Assembly: GCA_946409855.1 (NCBI GenBank)
Contig: CAMJXZ010000049.1
Location: 1 to 13,547, forward strand
DNA: 13,547 nucleotides
Direction: 5' to 3'
Source: an uncultured Clostridia bacterium
GTDB taxonomy: Bacteria; Bacillota; Clostridia; Christensenellales; Aristaeellaceae
Part shown: one piece after another, positions 1-6,736 of the stretch
How the letters are laid out: each line of letters starts with the position of its first letter
Position numbering within the stretch: the first letter of the stretch is position 1
The notes under the pieces: generated by a model
What the model was told of the DNA's origin: nothing
What the model saw: the letters and a program-made list of their open reading frames with translations, nothing else
Databases searched by the model: none
Program-made: the position numbers and the translations under genes

Positions 1-131
1 AAGAAGATATGCACAAGATGGCAGACGCCAACAGAGCATTCTCTCATTACAGATTCTGATCGGCAGCCCGAAGACACTAAGGCTGCAGCTTGAAGATGAT
101 CAGTTGAGAAGCGGTCAGGAAAACCCGCGCG
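1..131. other. Left-edge stretch without an assignable gene
   Basis: This stretch is less GC-rich than the rest of the window. On the plus strand all three frames are open at the left edge: one stops at 57-59, one at 91-93, and the third runs through the hairpin at 132-157 to about 190. The frame stopping at 57-59 ends in a plausible protein tail (MADANRAFSHYRF), so the 3' end of a plus-strand gene entering from the left is possible. None of the tails is recognisable and codon use does not decide between them. The minus strand shows only short frames. No gene is called. Confidence 0.3.
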
Positions 132-162
132 GCCGCCGCGTTTTTCCGCGGCGGCCCTTTTA
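132..162. terminator. GC-rich hairpin, probable bidirectional terminator
   Basis: A perfect 10-bp inverted repeat (132-141 pairs with 148-157) encloses a 6-base loop. On the plus strand it is followed by CTTTT (158-162). On the minus strand the stem is followed within a few bases by GGGTTTT. It lies about 100 bases beyond the stop codon of the minus-strand mutS-like gene, so it can end that transcript, and it could also end a plus-strand transcript entering from the left. The hairpin is seen directly; its use in either direction is inferred. The T tracts are short, so termination may be incomplete. Confidence 0.65.
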
Positions 163-256
163 TGATGCCCGATGTATGTCCGGCAGATCGTGATGATCAG
201 CTGTTTCCATGCGTTCCGCGCATTGCCGAACCGGACGGGCGGCGCGGGGGAAAGGG

Positions 257-2176
257 TCACTGCTTTTGATTCGGCGCTTCGTGCCCTTCCTTCAGCACGA
301 CCACCGCGTCCGGGTCGTACTTCCGGGCGATGGTGTGGGCGGCCTTCCGGTTGGCCACGGTGTCAAAGATGATGGAAAAATCATAGTCCGGCGGGTACAG
401 CTGTTCCGCGGGCACCAGCAGCCGGAGACGGTTGTGCTTTACGGTGATCTTTTCTCCCCGGTACTGAACGACCACGTTCCCATCCTTGTCCGCGGGCTGA
501 TAAACGATGGCGGTCTGGCGGTCCGGCAGGAGGGCAACGCTGTCCCCCATGTGAAACCCGCCGGGGTTTTCTTCCGGCTTTTCGGCCAGGCGCCTGAGGC
601 GGCTTGGGGGAACCCGCATCGGGCGGCGGGAAGGAAGCGGATGCGTCTCCGCTTCGTGGGCTGCCGCCTGTGCCGCGCGGGCCAGAAGCCCTTCGTCCAT
701 GCCCAGCCGCCGGGCGATCTCGATGGCGCAGCTTTCCCCGCTCAGGCCCATCTCCAGCCTGTACAGGGGCTGCAGGGTGTCCCGGTCAAAGGACATCCGG
801 GAGGAGATCACCCGCGGCGTCCGCTCCGCCCATTGCTTGATCCTGGGGTCGTGCGTGGTCGCCAGAAAGAAGCACCCCCGCCGCAGAAGCTCCTCCAGGA
901 TGGCCTGCGCCAGGCCGGAGCCTTCCGCCGGGTCTGTCCCGCCGCCCGGTTCGTCCAGCAGCACCAGGCTGTCCGCGCTGCATTCGGAAAGGATGCGGAT
1001 GATGTTGGTCATGTGGCCGGAGAAGGTGGACAGGTTCTGGCTGATGCTCTGGCTGTCGCCGATATCGCAGAGCACCCGGTCCATCATGCCGATCCGGGTG
1101 CCTTCCCCGCAGGGAATGTGCAGGCCGCTCTGGGCCATCAGGGTCAGAAGGCCCACGGTCTTCAGACAGACGGTTTTGCCCCCGGTGTTGGGGCCGGTGA
1201 CGGCGACGCCCGCGTCCGGCAGTGCCAGCTCAAAGTCCAGCGGGACGCAGCGGACGGGGTCCAGGAGGGGATGACGGGCCGCGGCCAGACGGATGACGCG
1301 CTCCCCGGTGATTTCCGCCGGCCGCGCGTCCATCTGACGGCTGAGCTTGGCCCGGGCGAAGAGCGCGTCCAGCTCCGTCATGACGCGTACGGCTTTGCGC
1401 AGGGGCTCCTCCAGAGAGGCGACCCGGTCGCTGAGGGACCAGAGAATGCGGCGCTCCTCTTCGTCGATGCGGGCCTTCAGCTCTTCCAGAGCCTGCCGGG
1501 ACAGGCTGACCGCGTTCGGCTCCATGAACACGGTGTTACCGCGGGCGGAAGCGTCGACGGTCCGGCCCGGAAAAGCGCTCTGGAACCGCTTCTGCACCGG
1601 CACCACAAAGCAGCCGTTTCGCTGGGTGATATAGCCGTCCGCCAGTTCCCGCTTGTGCCGGGCCAGCACCCGGTTCAGCTTTTCCCGGATCTCCTGCTCG
1701 GTTTTCTCCTGCTGGCGGCGCAGATCTCTGAGCGCCGGCGAGGCGTCGTCCAGGAGGACGTCCTCCCGGACGGAGCGGTTGATTTCTTCTTCCAGTTCGC
1801 GCAGGTCGGGCAGTTCGCTCCCCCAGGAAGCGATGCCGCCGCTGACGGACCGCGCGCTTTCCAGGTAGCGGCCCATCCTGCGCGCGGTGACGCAGAAGCG
1901 CGCCAGGGCGCTTAACCGGGCGGGGGAGAGCATGCTGCCCTGCGCCGCCCCGGCCAGGCTTTCTTCCGTTTCCTCTGTCTGCGCGAGCGGGGGCGCACCC
2001 TCGCTGTCCAGCACCCGGCGGGCGGCGGTGGTTTCCTGCATGCGGGCGGCGCAGAGCCCTTCGTTCAGGATGGGCGCCGTTTCCGAAAGCAGCCTTCGGG
2101 CCGGCAGGGAAACGGCGTGATTATTCAATTGTTCGATGATCCGGTCAAAACCTAACGCGATCATATCCTGTGTCAT
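257..2176 (-). CDS. MutS2-like DNA mismatch/structure-binding ATPase lacking the Smr domain
   Basis: A 639-residue MutS-family ATPase. The core and lever region (about 1-280) is rich in charged helices and is followed by the ATPase domain: Walker A GPNTGGKT (328-335), the signature region around SQNLSTFSGHM (379-389), Walker B LVLLDEP (404-410) and the H-loop TTHD (440-443). As in MutS2 and unlike MutS, there is no N-terminal mismatch-recognition domain. Residues about 541-587 resemble the KOW-like segment found after the MutS2 ATPase. The C-terminal Smr nuclease domain of full MutS2 (about 780 residues) is absent; a tail of about 50 residues (YPPDYDFSIIFDTVANRKAA onward) replaces it. MutS2 proteins bind branched DNA or collided ribosomes; the role of this short form is unknown. 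The start at 2176 has an AAAGAGG site 7 bases upstream. The gene has its own likely promoter at 2408-2436 and is not part of the sugar operon. Confidence 0.88.
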   Translation of the reverse strand: MTQDMIALGFDRIIEQLNNHAVSLPARRLLSETAPILNEGLCAARMQETTAARRVLDSEGAPPLAQTEETEESLAGAAQGSMLSPARLSALARFCVTARRMGRYLESARSVSGGIASWGSELPDLRELEEEINRSVREDVLLDDASPALRDLRRQQEKTEQEIREKLNRVLARHKRELADGYITQRNGCFVVPVQKRFQSAFPGRTVDASARGNTVFMEPNAVSLSRQALEELKARIDEEERRILWSLSDRVASLEEPLRKAVRVMTELDALFARAKLSRQMDARPAEITGERVIRLAAARHPLLDPVRCVPLDFELALPDAGVAVTGPNTGGKTVCLKTVGLLTLMAQSGLHIPCGEGTRIGMMDRVLCDIGDSQSISQNLSTFSGHMTNIIRILSECSADSLVLLDEPGGGTDPAEGSGLAQAILEELLRRGCFFLATTHDPRIKQWAERTPRVISSRMSFDRDTLQPLYRLEMGLSGESCAIEIARRLGMDEGLLARAAQAAAHEAETHPLPSRRPMRVPPSRLRRLAEKPEENPGGFHMGDSVALLPDRQTAIVYQPADKDGNVVVQYRGEKITVKHNRLRLLVPAEQLYPPDYDFSIIFDTVANRKAAHTIARKYDPDAVVVLKEGHEAPNQKQ

Positions 2177-2234
2177 GCTGATGCCTCTTTCTCATATTTG
2201 ATCGACATGAACAGGGGCGGGGAATGCGGGTCCA

Positions 2235-2275
2235 AAAAAGGCAAAACAAAAGAAGTGCCCGGTATCGGTCGGCAC
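2235..2275 (-). terminator. Terminator-like hairpin and T-rich tract upstream of the mutS-like gene
   Basis: On the minus strand GTGCC (2275-2271) pairs with GGCAC (2259-2255) around an 11-base loop. The stem is followed by a T-rich tract (TTCTTTTGTTTTGCCTTTTTT, 2254 down to 2235). The 5-bp stem is short but all GC-rich, and the layout is that of an intrinsic terminator. It lies between the promoter at 2408-2436 and the mutS-like start codon, so it would either end a separate small RNA or act as an attenuator in the leader. Its loop contains GACCGAT, complementary to ATCGGTC at 2352-2346 (minus-strand reading), so a competing or pseudoknot pairing is possible. Confidence 0.45.
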
Positions 2276-2280
2276 CGCGT

Positions 2281-2332
2281 CACGGCATCAGCAAACAAGC
2301 GGTCATGTCACCGCTTTTTTTGATCCGCCGTG
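2281..2332. repeat. Nested 52-base inverted repeat
   Basis: The outer arms CACGGC (2281-2286) and GCCGTG (2327-2332) pair. Inside them lie ATCA/TGAT, then a perfect 7-bp inner stem AAGCGGT (2297-2303) with ACCGCTT (2310-2316) around a CATGTC loop. On the plus strand the inner stem runs into seven T (2315-2321), which reads as a good plus-strand terminator. There is no plus-strand gene to end, and on the minus strand the run is A7 on the 5' side of the stem. It is therefore best read as a structural part of the minus-strand leader or small RNA, or as a leftover terminator. Confidence 0.6.
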
Positions 2333-2407
2333 TTCCCCGTTACCTGACCGATTCCAAACACTGCCTCCACAGGATTGCCCGCTCTTTCCGGGATCGCTGC
2401 CAACGAT

Positions 2408-2436
2408 ATTGTACCAGCAGAAAACCGGCCTGTCAA
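2408..2436 (-). promoter_or_regulatory. Near-consensus sigma-70/sigma-A promoter driving the mutS-like gene or a small RNA
   Basis: On the minus strand a perfect -35 box TTGACA (2436-2431), a 17-base spacer and a -10 box TACAAT (2413-2408) are present, with TGG directly before the -10 box as in extended -10 promoters. Transcription would start near 2401. The -35 box sits in the loop of the hairpin that terminates the preceding operon. It is the strongest promoter-like sequence I noticed in the window. Confidence 0.75.
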
Positions 2437-2447
2437 CAAGGCCGGTT
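2420..2447 (-). terminator. Terminator of the ycj-like operon
   Basis: Perfect 8-bp arms AACCGGCC (2423-2430) and GGCCGGTT (2440-2447) flank a 9-base loop. On the minus strand the stem ends in a GGTTTTC run. It begins about 25 bases after the ycjT-like stop codon, where an operon terminator is expected. The T tract is short. The loop contains the -35 box of the next promoter, so termination of one transcript and initiation of the next are packed into about 40 bases. Confidence 0.65.
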
Positions 2448-2472
2448 CCTTTTCCTGTTATTTTCAGGGCGC

Positions 2473-4818
2473 TTACGCCCCGCAGACGGAGGATGCGCGG
2501 TAGACGTCTCCCGGCTGCAGCAGGACGTTCTGCCCGGCGATATTCAGCCCGACGGGCCGGTCTCCCTGATGTGACACATGGATGTCTGCTCCGCTGATGG
2601 TGATTTGAAGCGGCTGGCCCTGCCAGACGAGCGGGAACGAGAGGAGATGCCAGGTCCCGGGCAGCCGGGGCCGGATGTGCAGACCGTCCGCCTGGACCGC
2701 AACGCCGCCGAAGCCGTACACCGCGCACTGCCAGATGCCGCCCATGGAGGCGGCGTGGATCCCCGCGTCCGACGTGTGCATGTTGGGCCCCATGTCGATA
2801 TCCCCGCAGCCTTCAAAGAACCGGCGGGCCTGTTCGGTTTCTCCCAGCCGGGCGGCCAGCACGCAGTGGGTGGACTTGCTCAGGGAGGAATCGTGCAGGG
2901 TGCGCGCCTCGTAGTATTCAAAGCATTTTTTGATGACCTCCCCGCTGAACAGGTCCGGCAGCTGCACCATCAGCGCGAGGGTATCGGCCTGCTTGTGCAC
3001 CTGCAGCCCGGACATCTGCGCGAGGTTATAATGGTGGTAAATCGTCCGGATCTCTCCGGCTTGCTTGTAGGGCGTCAGGTCGATGGCCCGGAGGGACCGG
3101 TACCCGTCAAATTGCGGCACGATGCCGTCTTCATCCGGGCCGGGGAGGAAGATTTTCTGAATGACGTCCCGGAGCCTCGGCGCGAGGCGGTCAAAACAGA
3201 ATTGTTTGTCCAGACGCCGGTACGTTTCCCCTCCGGCCTTCCGGAGCGCTTCCATGGTTTCCAGGGCCAGGCGCATGTTTTCGCAGGCCAGGTAATTGGT
3301 ATAGGCGTTGTTGTTCACATGCTCCTTGTATTCATCCGGGCCGATTACGTCCAGAATGACCCAGGCCTGCTTTTCCAAGTCCCTGGTCACCCGGCTGGCC
3401 CAGAACAGCGCGGTATCCAGCAGGATTTCATCGCCGCAACGGTCCATAAAGGCCTCGTCGCCCGTCACGGTTTTGTAAAAGTGTACCGCCAGGGCGATAT
3501 CGGCCGTGATGTGCTGTTCGATCAGGCCGGTCAGGATCGGCAGGGCTTTCCCGGTCACGACGTCCGCCTGTCCCCACAGGGGCGTGACCTCCCCGTCCTC
3601 CGGAAGCGCCGTCTCCCAGGGGTACATGGCGCCTTCGTACCCGTTTTCTTTGGCTTTTTTCCGGGCGCCTGAAAGGCCCAGATACCGGTATTCCAGCAGC
3701 GACCGGGCGGTTTCGGGCTGCGTCAGGGCGTAGTACGGCAGCAGATAGGTTTCCGTATCCCAGAAAGAATGGCATTTGTAGCCCTCGCCCGTCAGGCCTT
3801 TCGCGCTCACGCCGACGCGGCTGTCCCCCTTGTGCGCCATGATGTTCAGGTGATACAGCGCAAAGCGCACCATCAGCTGATCCTGCGCGCGGTCGGAGCG
3901 GATCAGGATGTCCTGCCGCGCCCAGACCTTTTCCCACGCGGAAGCGCTGGGGGAAAACAGGGCATTGTATCCATCCCTCAGGGCCGCCTGCAGGAGGATC
4001 CGGCCGTTTTCGGCCGCCGCCGCCGCGGGGTCTTCCGCCCCGCGGCATTCCCGGTCCCGGCCGGTGGTGACGGCGCAGAGCTTTTCCAGCGTCCAGCGTT
4101 TTTCCCTGGGCACGGTGCAGCTGCTGCGCAGGGCCAGATAGCGCCGCTCGATCAGGGGCAGCCAGGAGACGGCCTGTTCTTCCCCGTCGATCAGCACCTT
4201 CAGGCCGGCATGCAGGCAGCAGGAGACATGATCCTGCGCCGTTTGGGAGACCATGCGCATCGTCCTTTGGTCCAGCACGCGTTTGTCGCCTTCCAGGAAA
4301 TGGGAAGCGCCGGTGTTGGTGACCCGCCCGTCGATGCCGGTTTCCGCCCGGATTTCCCCGTCGCCGTCCAGCGGGATGATTTCCGTGCGGAAGCCGATCA
4401 GGTGCTCGTTTTCCAGGGATACAAACCGTTCAAAGACCAGGCGGAACCGTTTCCCGCCGGCGCCTGTCCAAAGGAGCTCCCGGCGGAGCGCTCCGGTCCT
4501 CAGGTCCAGATACCGCAGATACCCCCGCGTCCGGTCGGGCAGCATGGAAAAACGCTCCCCGTCCAGGAACAGCTCCAGGTTGGTCAGGTCGGGCAGGTTG
4601 GGCAGTTCGGTCACCTCGTCCTGAAACCGGTCAAAGGTACCGGCGACCAGCAGGTCCCGTGTCTGGCCGGCATACGCTTCTTCCAGAGCGGCGCGCTGCC
4701 CCAGATAGCCGTTGCCCTGGCACAGCAGAGCTTCGGCCTTTCCCTGATGATGGGCGGCAAAACTGTCTTCTCCGATGAGCCAGTTTTCACTGGCGCCCTT
4801 TCCCAGATCATACCGCAT
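2473..4818 (-). CDS. ycjT: GH65 disaccharide phosphorylase, YcjT-like (kojibiose phosphorylase family)
   Basis: A 781-residue glycoside hydrolase family 65 enzyme, the usual length for the family. GH65 phosphorylases cut alpha-glucosides with inorganic phosphate and inversion, giving beta-glucose 1-phosphate. Numbered from the ATG at 4818, it shows the N-terminal beta-sandwich, a substrate-site FWDTE (352-356), NGYEGAMYPWE (392-402), the catalytic-acid motif GPDEYKEHVNNNAYTN (Glu496), the KQAD segment (609-612), the HDSSLS phosphate-site motif (642-647) and DAGIHAASMGG (684-694). Position last in a ycjM-Q-R-S-T order suggests the E. coli YcjT role (kojibiose, alpha-1,2), but maltose, nigerose, trehalose or glucosylglycerol specificity cannot be excluded by eye. 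An in-frame TTG lies directly before the ATG; ATG is preferred. A stem-loop separates it from ycjS. No beta-phosphoglucomutase gene follows, although the product would need one. Confidence 0.93.
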   Translation of the reverse strand: MRYDLGKGASENWLIGEDSFAAHHQGKAEALLCQGNGYLGQRAALEEAYAGQTRDLLVAGTFDRFQDEVTELPNLPDLTNLELFLDGERFSMLPDRTRGYLRYLDLRTGALRRELLWTGAGGKRFRLVFERFVSLENEHLIGFRTEIIPLDGDGEIRAETGIDGRVTNTGASHFLEGDKRVLDQRTMRMVSQTAQDHVSCCLHAGLKVLIDGEEQAVSWLPLIERRYLALRSSCTVPREKRWTLEKLCAVTTGRDRECRGAEDPAAAAAENGRILLQAALRDGYNALFSPSASAWEKVWARQDILIRSDRAQDQLMVRFALYHLNIMAHKGDSRVGVSAKGLTGEGYKCHSFWDTETYLLPYYALTQPETARSLLEYRYLGLSGARKKAKENGYEGAMYPWETALPEDGEVTPLWGQADVVTGKALPILTGLIEQHITADIALAVHFYKTVTGDEAFMDRCGDEILLDTALFWASRVTRDLEKQAWVILDVIGPDEYKEHVNNNAYTNYLACENMRLALETMEALRKAGGETYRRLDKQFCFDRLAPRLRDVIQKIFLPGPDEDGIVPQFDGYRSLRAIDLTPYKQAGEIRTIYHHYNLAQMSGLQVHKQADTLALMVQLPDLFSGEVIKKCFEYYEARTLHDSSLSKSTHCVLAARLGETEQARRFFEGCGDIDMGPNMHTSDAGIHAASMGGIWQCAVYGFGGVAVQADGLHIRPRLPGTWHLLSFPLVWQGQPLQITISGADIHVSHQGDRPVGLNIAGQNVLLQPGDVYRASSVCGA

Positions 4819-4829
4819 CAATGGGAATC

Positions 4830-4834
4830 CCTCC
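4830..4834 (-). promoter_or_regulatory. Ribosome binding site of the ycjT-like gene
   Basis: GGAGG (within AAGGGAGGG) lies 11 bases before the ATG at 4818 and 8 bases before the in-frame TTG at 4821. Spacing alone would allow either start. ATG is chosen because it is the stronger codon, and the proteins would differ by one residue. The site lies just downstream of the stem-loop at 4846-4880, so that structure does not cover it. Confidence 0.7.
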
Positions 4835-4845
4835 CTTCAGTCAGA

Positions 4846-4880
4846 AACGGTTTCCCGCTCCGTTGGAACGGGAAACCGTT
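4846..4880 (-). promoter_or_regulatory. Perfect 12-bp intercistronic stem-loop between ycjS and ycjT
   Basis: AACGGTTTCCCG (4846-4857) pairs perfectly with CGGGAAACCGTT (4869-4880) around an 11-base loop. It starts 5 bases after the ycjS stop codon and ends before the ycjT ribosome site, filling more than half of the only sizeable gap in the operon. On the minus strand only three T follow the stem (GTTTCTG), too few for an efficient terminator. It probably acts as a partial terminator, or as an RNA-stability or processing element that sets ycjT output apart from the upstream genes. The fold is seen directly; its role is inferred. Confidence 0.7.
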
Positions 4881-4885
4881 GACGA

Positions 4886-5923
4886 TCAGCAGAATACGGG
4901 CTTTTTGCTTTCGGCGGAAGCGTACAGCGCCGCGATCAGCTTCTGCACGTAGACGCCCTGCTCCGCGGTGACCAGCAGGTCCCTTTCTCCCCGGCAGGCG
5001 GCGACGAAGGCGTGGATTTCCTTCGTGTGGAGGTCTTCCGCCGGTTCAAAGGGATAGGTCTGGTTCCAGGCCGGGCCGTCATCCCCCGAATAGACGGCCG
5101 GGGGAAACAGGTCCGCTCCTTTTTTGTCCCCGTACAGGGTGACCTGGCGCCGGTCCTTTTCCTTCATGTTCAGGGCAAAGGAGGTGCTGAGCTTCATCAC
5201 GGCGCCGGTACGGAACCGGATCTGGCCGAAGAGGGCGTCTTCCACCGTGTATCGTTCCGGGTCCCAGGAGCCGAAGAAGCCGTTTCTGCCGGTCGTGCCG
5301 ATGGCGTTGAACATATCCGCGCACACGTAGTCCACTTCCGGGTAGCCCATCAGGTAGACGGCCAGGTCGAGGGCGTGGGCGCCGATGTCGATGAGCGGGC
5401 CGCCGCCCTGCATGGATTTGTCCGTGAACACCCCCCAGCCGGGGACCCCCCTGCGGCGGAGCCATTGGACATCGGCCGCGTAGATCCGCCCGAGTCCGCC
5501 CCGGTCGATGATGTCCTTGAGGATGCGCACGTTCTCCCCGTGCCGCAGGTGAAACCCGTAGGAAAGGAGCCGGCCCTGCGCCCGGGCGGTCTGCGCCATT
5601 TCCTCCGCTTCCCCCACGTTCATGGCGGGGGGCTTTTCGCACAGCACATGCGCCCCGGCCCGCAGGGCGTCCAGGGTGATGGCGTGGTGAAAGCGGTTTG
5701 GCACGCAGACGCTGACCACGTCGGGGCGGCACTGCTCCAGCATTTTCCGGTGATCGTCAAAATACGCGGGGATCGAGAAATCCTCCGCCAGCTTCCGGGC
5801 GCTTTCCGGGCGGACGTCGCTGACGCCGACCACCTGAACGCCCTCCGCCGACCGGTAGGCCGGCAGATGGGAAACCCGCGCGATCTGCCCCGCGCCGATG
5901 ACGGCAGCTCTGATAATATCCAT
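4886..5923 (-). CDS. ycjS: Gfo/Idh/MocA-family NAD-dependent glycoside 3-dehydrogenase, YcjS-like
   Basis: A 345-residue oxidoreductase of the Gfo/Idh/MocA family. The N-terminal Rossmann fold carries GAGQIA (10-15), the family EKP motif is at 96-98 (CEKPPAMN), and the catalytic-region signature DIGAHALDL places Asp179 and His183 in the usual D-x-G-x-H arrangement. In E. coli YcjS oxidises D-glucosides at C3 with NAD and works with YcjR and YcjQ. The same neighbours in the same order here support that role, although family members act on many sugars and inositols. No signal peptide is present, so it is cytoplasmic. The ATG at 5923 follows AAGGAG by 5 bases; that site overlaps the stop codon of ycjR, and the two genes are 9 bases apart, indicating coupled translation. 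The hairpin at 4846-4880 follows its stop. Confidence 0.9.
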   Translation of the reverse strand: MDIIRAAVIGAGQIARVSHLPAYRSAEGVQVVGVSDVRPESARKLAEDFSIPAYFDDHRKMLEQCRPDVVSVCVPNRFHHAITLDALRAGAHVLCEKPPAMNVGEAEEMAQTARAQGRLLSYGFHLRHGENVRILKDIIDRGGLGRIYAADVQWLRRRGVPGWGVFTDKSMQGGGPLIDIGAHALDLAVYLMGYPEVDYVCADMFNAIGTTGRNGFFGSWDPERYTVEDALFGQIRFRTGAVMKLSTSFALNMKEKDRRQVTLYGDKKGADLFPPAVYSGDDGPAWNQTYPFEPAEDLHTKEIHAFVAACRGERDLLVTAEQGVYVQKLIAALYASAESKKPVFC

Positions 5924-5932
5924 TTTATCTCC

Positions 5933-6736
5933 TTACAGAATCGGTTTCAGATACGCGACGGATTTGAGATACGCGTCCAGTTCGTCCCGGTCGCCCTCGT
6001 TGACCCGCACCATGCTTTCGATGATGGCCGGGCCCTGATAGCCGACCTCCCGCAGGGTCTCAAAGTGCTTTTTGAAATCCAGGAAGCCGGTGCCGGGCTG
6101 GTAGCGGTGGTTTTCAGACAGATGCACCCGGCCGATATATGGCGCGTATTTCCTGAATACGGCGGAGATATCGTCCTCTTCCAGCGCCATGTGGTAAAAG
6201 TCGCAGGTGATTCTGACGTGCCCGAACCCGCCTTCCTCGATGAGGCTGACGGCGGTGGCGGCTTTGTTGATCATATGGTCCGCGAAGCTGTTGAGCGGCT
6301 CCAGGAAAATGTACAGCCCGAGCTTTTCCGCGACGCCGTTCAGGCGGGACAGGGAGTCCAGCAGGACCTTCCTGTCCTCCTCCGGGGTGCGGGTGGGCTG
6401 CCGGCCGGGCAGGCGGCGGGTCGCCATGCCGTAGGCGGCCGGGATGACCATCCCGTCCGCGCCGACATCCCGGAGGGCGCAGAGGATCTTTTCCAGGTCG
6501 GCCAGGCCCTGCTGCCGCCTGCCTTCGTCCAGGTCGCCGATCCAGCCGCCGTACCCGTTGCAGCCGGAGCAGACCGGGAAGCCGGTTTCCCGGACTGCCT
6601 GGAGGACGGCTTCTTTCTGCTCCAGCAGCAGCTTTCCGTCGATCTCGAAGCATTCGAAGCCCGCCGAGCGGAGAAAGAGCAGCTTTTCTTTGATATCCTG
6701 CGGGAAAAAGGGTTTATCCTGCGTTCCGAGTATCAT
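5933..6736 (-). CDS. ycjR: TIM-barrel sugar isomerase/epimerase, YcjR-like 3-dehydro-glycoside 4-epimerase
   Basis: A 267-residue xylose isomerase-like TIM barrel (AP endonuclease 2 superfamily). The metal-binding set expected for this fold is complete: Glu146 (FLEPLN), Asp179 (TCDFYHM), His205 (VHLSENH) and Glu240 (AIIES). Family-wide stretches such as EIDGKLL (31-37), NGYGGWIGD (60-68) and NHRYQPG (209-215) resemble my recollection of E. coli YcjR closely. YcjR epimerises 3-keto-gulosides and 3-keto-glucosides at C4 using a divalent metal, the middle step between YcjQ and YcjS. The ATG overlaps the ycjQ stop codon as ATGA, with GGAGG 9 bases upstream, so translation is coupled. The protein is soluble and has no signal peptide. 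Confidence 0.92.
   Translation of the reverse strand: MILGTQDKPFFPQDIKEKLLFLRSAGFECFEIDGKLLLEQKEAVLQAVRETGFPVCSGCNGYGGWIGDLDEGRRQQGLADLEKILCALRDVGADGMVIPAAYGMATRRLPGRQPTRTPEEDRKVLLDSLSRLNGVAEKLGLYIFLEPLNSFADHMINKAATAVSLIEEGGFGHVRITCDFYHMALEEDDISAVFRKYAPYIGRVHLSENHRYQPGTGFLDFKKHFETLREVGYQGPAIIESMVRVNEGDRDELDAYLKSVAYLKPIL

Larger units (their letters stand above)
2235..2401 (-). ncRNA. Candidate structured small RNA or long structured leader of the mutS-like gene
   Basis: Transcription from the promoter at 2408-2436 would start near 2401, leaving about 225 bases before the mutS-like ATG. This stretch has no convincing reading frame but many paired segments on the minus strand: a small hairpin with CCCG/CGGG arms (2392-2378), a long-range match ATCGGTC (2352-2346) with GACCGAT (2270-2264), the nested hairpin at 2281-2332, and a terminator-like hairpin with T-rich tail (2275-2235). 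It could be an independent small RNA of about 150-165 nucleotides or a regulatory leader. I do not recognise its family: the SRP RNA core and T-box motifs were looked for and not found. Confidence 0.35.

Noticed and set aside
209..1915. Long plus-strand open frame opposite the mutS-like gene.
   Set aside because: It mirrors the GC-rich third positions of the real minus-strand gene, has no recognisable motifs and no ribosome site; the same holds for long plus-strand frames opposite ycjT, ycjS/ycjR, ycjQ, ycjM and the ROK gene.
2281..2332. Plus-strand intrinsic terminator with seven T after the AAGCGGT/ACCGCTT stem.
   Set aside because: No plus-strand gene precedes it. It is recorded as a nested inverted repeat within the minus-strand leader instead of as a working terminator.
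2255..2401. Possible SRP (4.5S) RNA, because GGTCAGG occurs on the minus strand near 2348-2343.
   Set aside because: The rest of the invariant SRP core (GGAAGGAAGCAGC-type loop) is missing; only the first few bases match, so the resemblance is probably chance.
2177..2472. Possible CRISPR, attachment site or insertion sequence remnant in the largest non-coding gap.
   Set aside because: No direct repeats with regular spacing, no transposase fragment and no tRNA are present; the repeats seen are inverted and fit RNA hairpins.
4570..4615. Short imperfect tandem repeat (CAGGTTGG/CAGGTCGGG units).
   Set aside because: It encodes the LPNLPDLTNLELF stretch normal for the GH65 N-terminal domain, so it is explained by coding.
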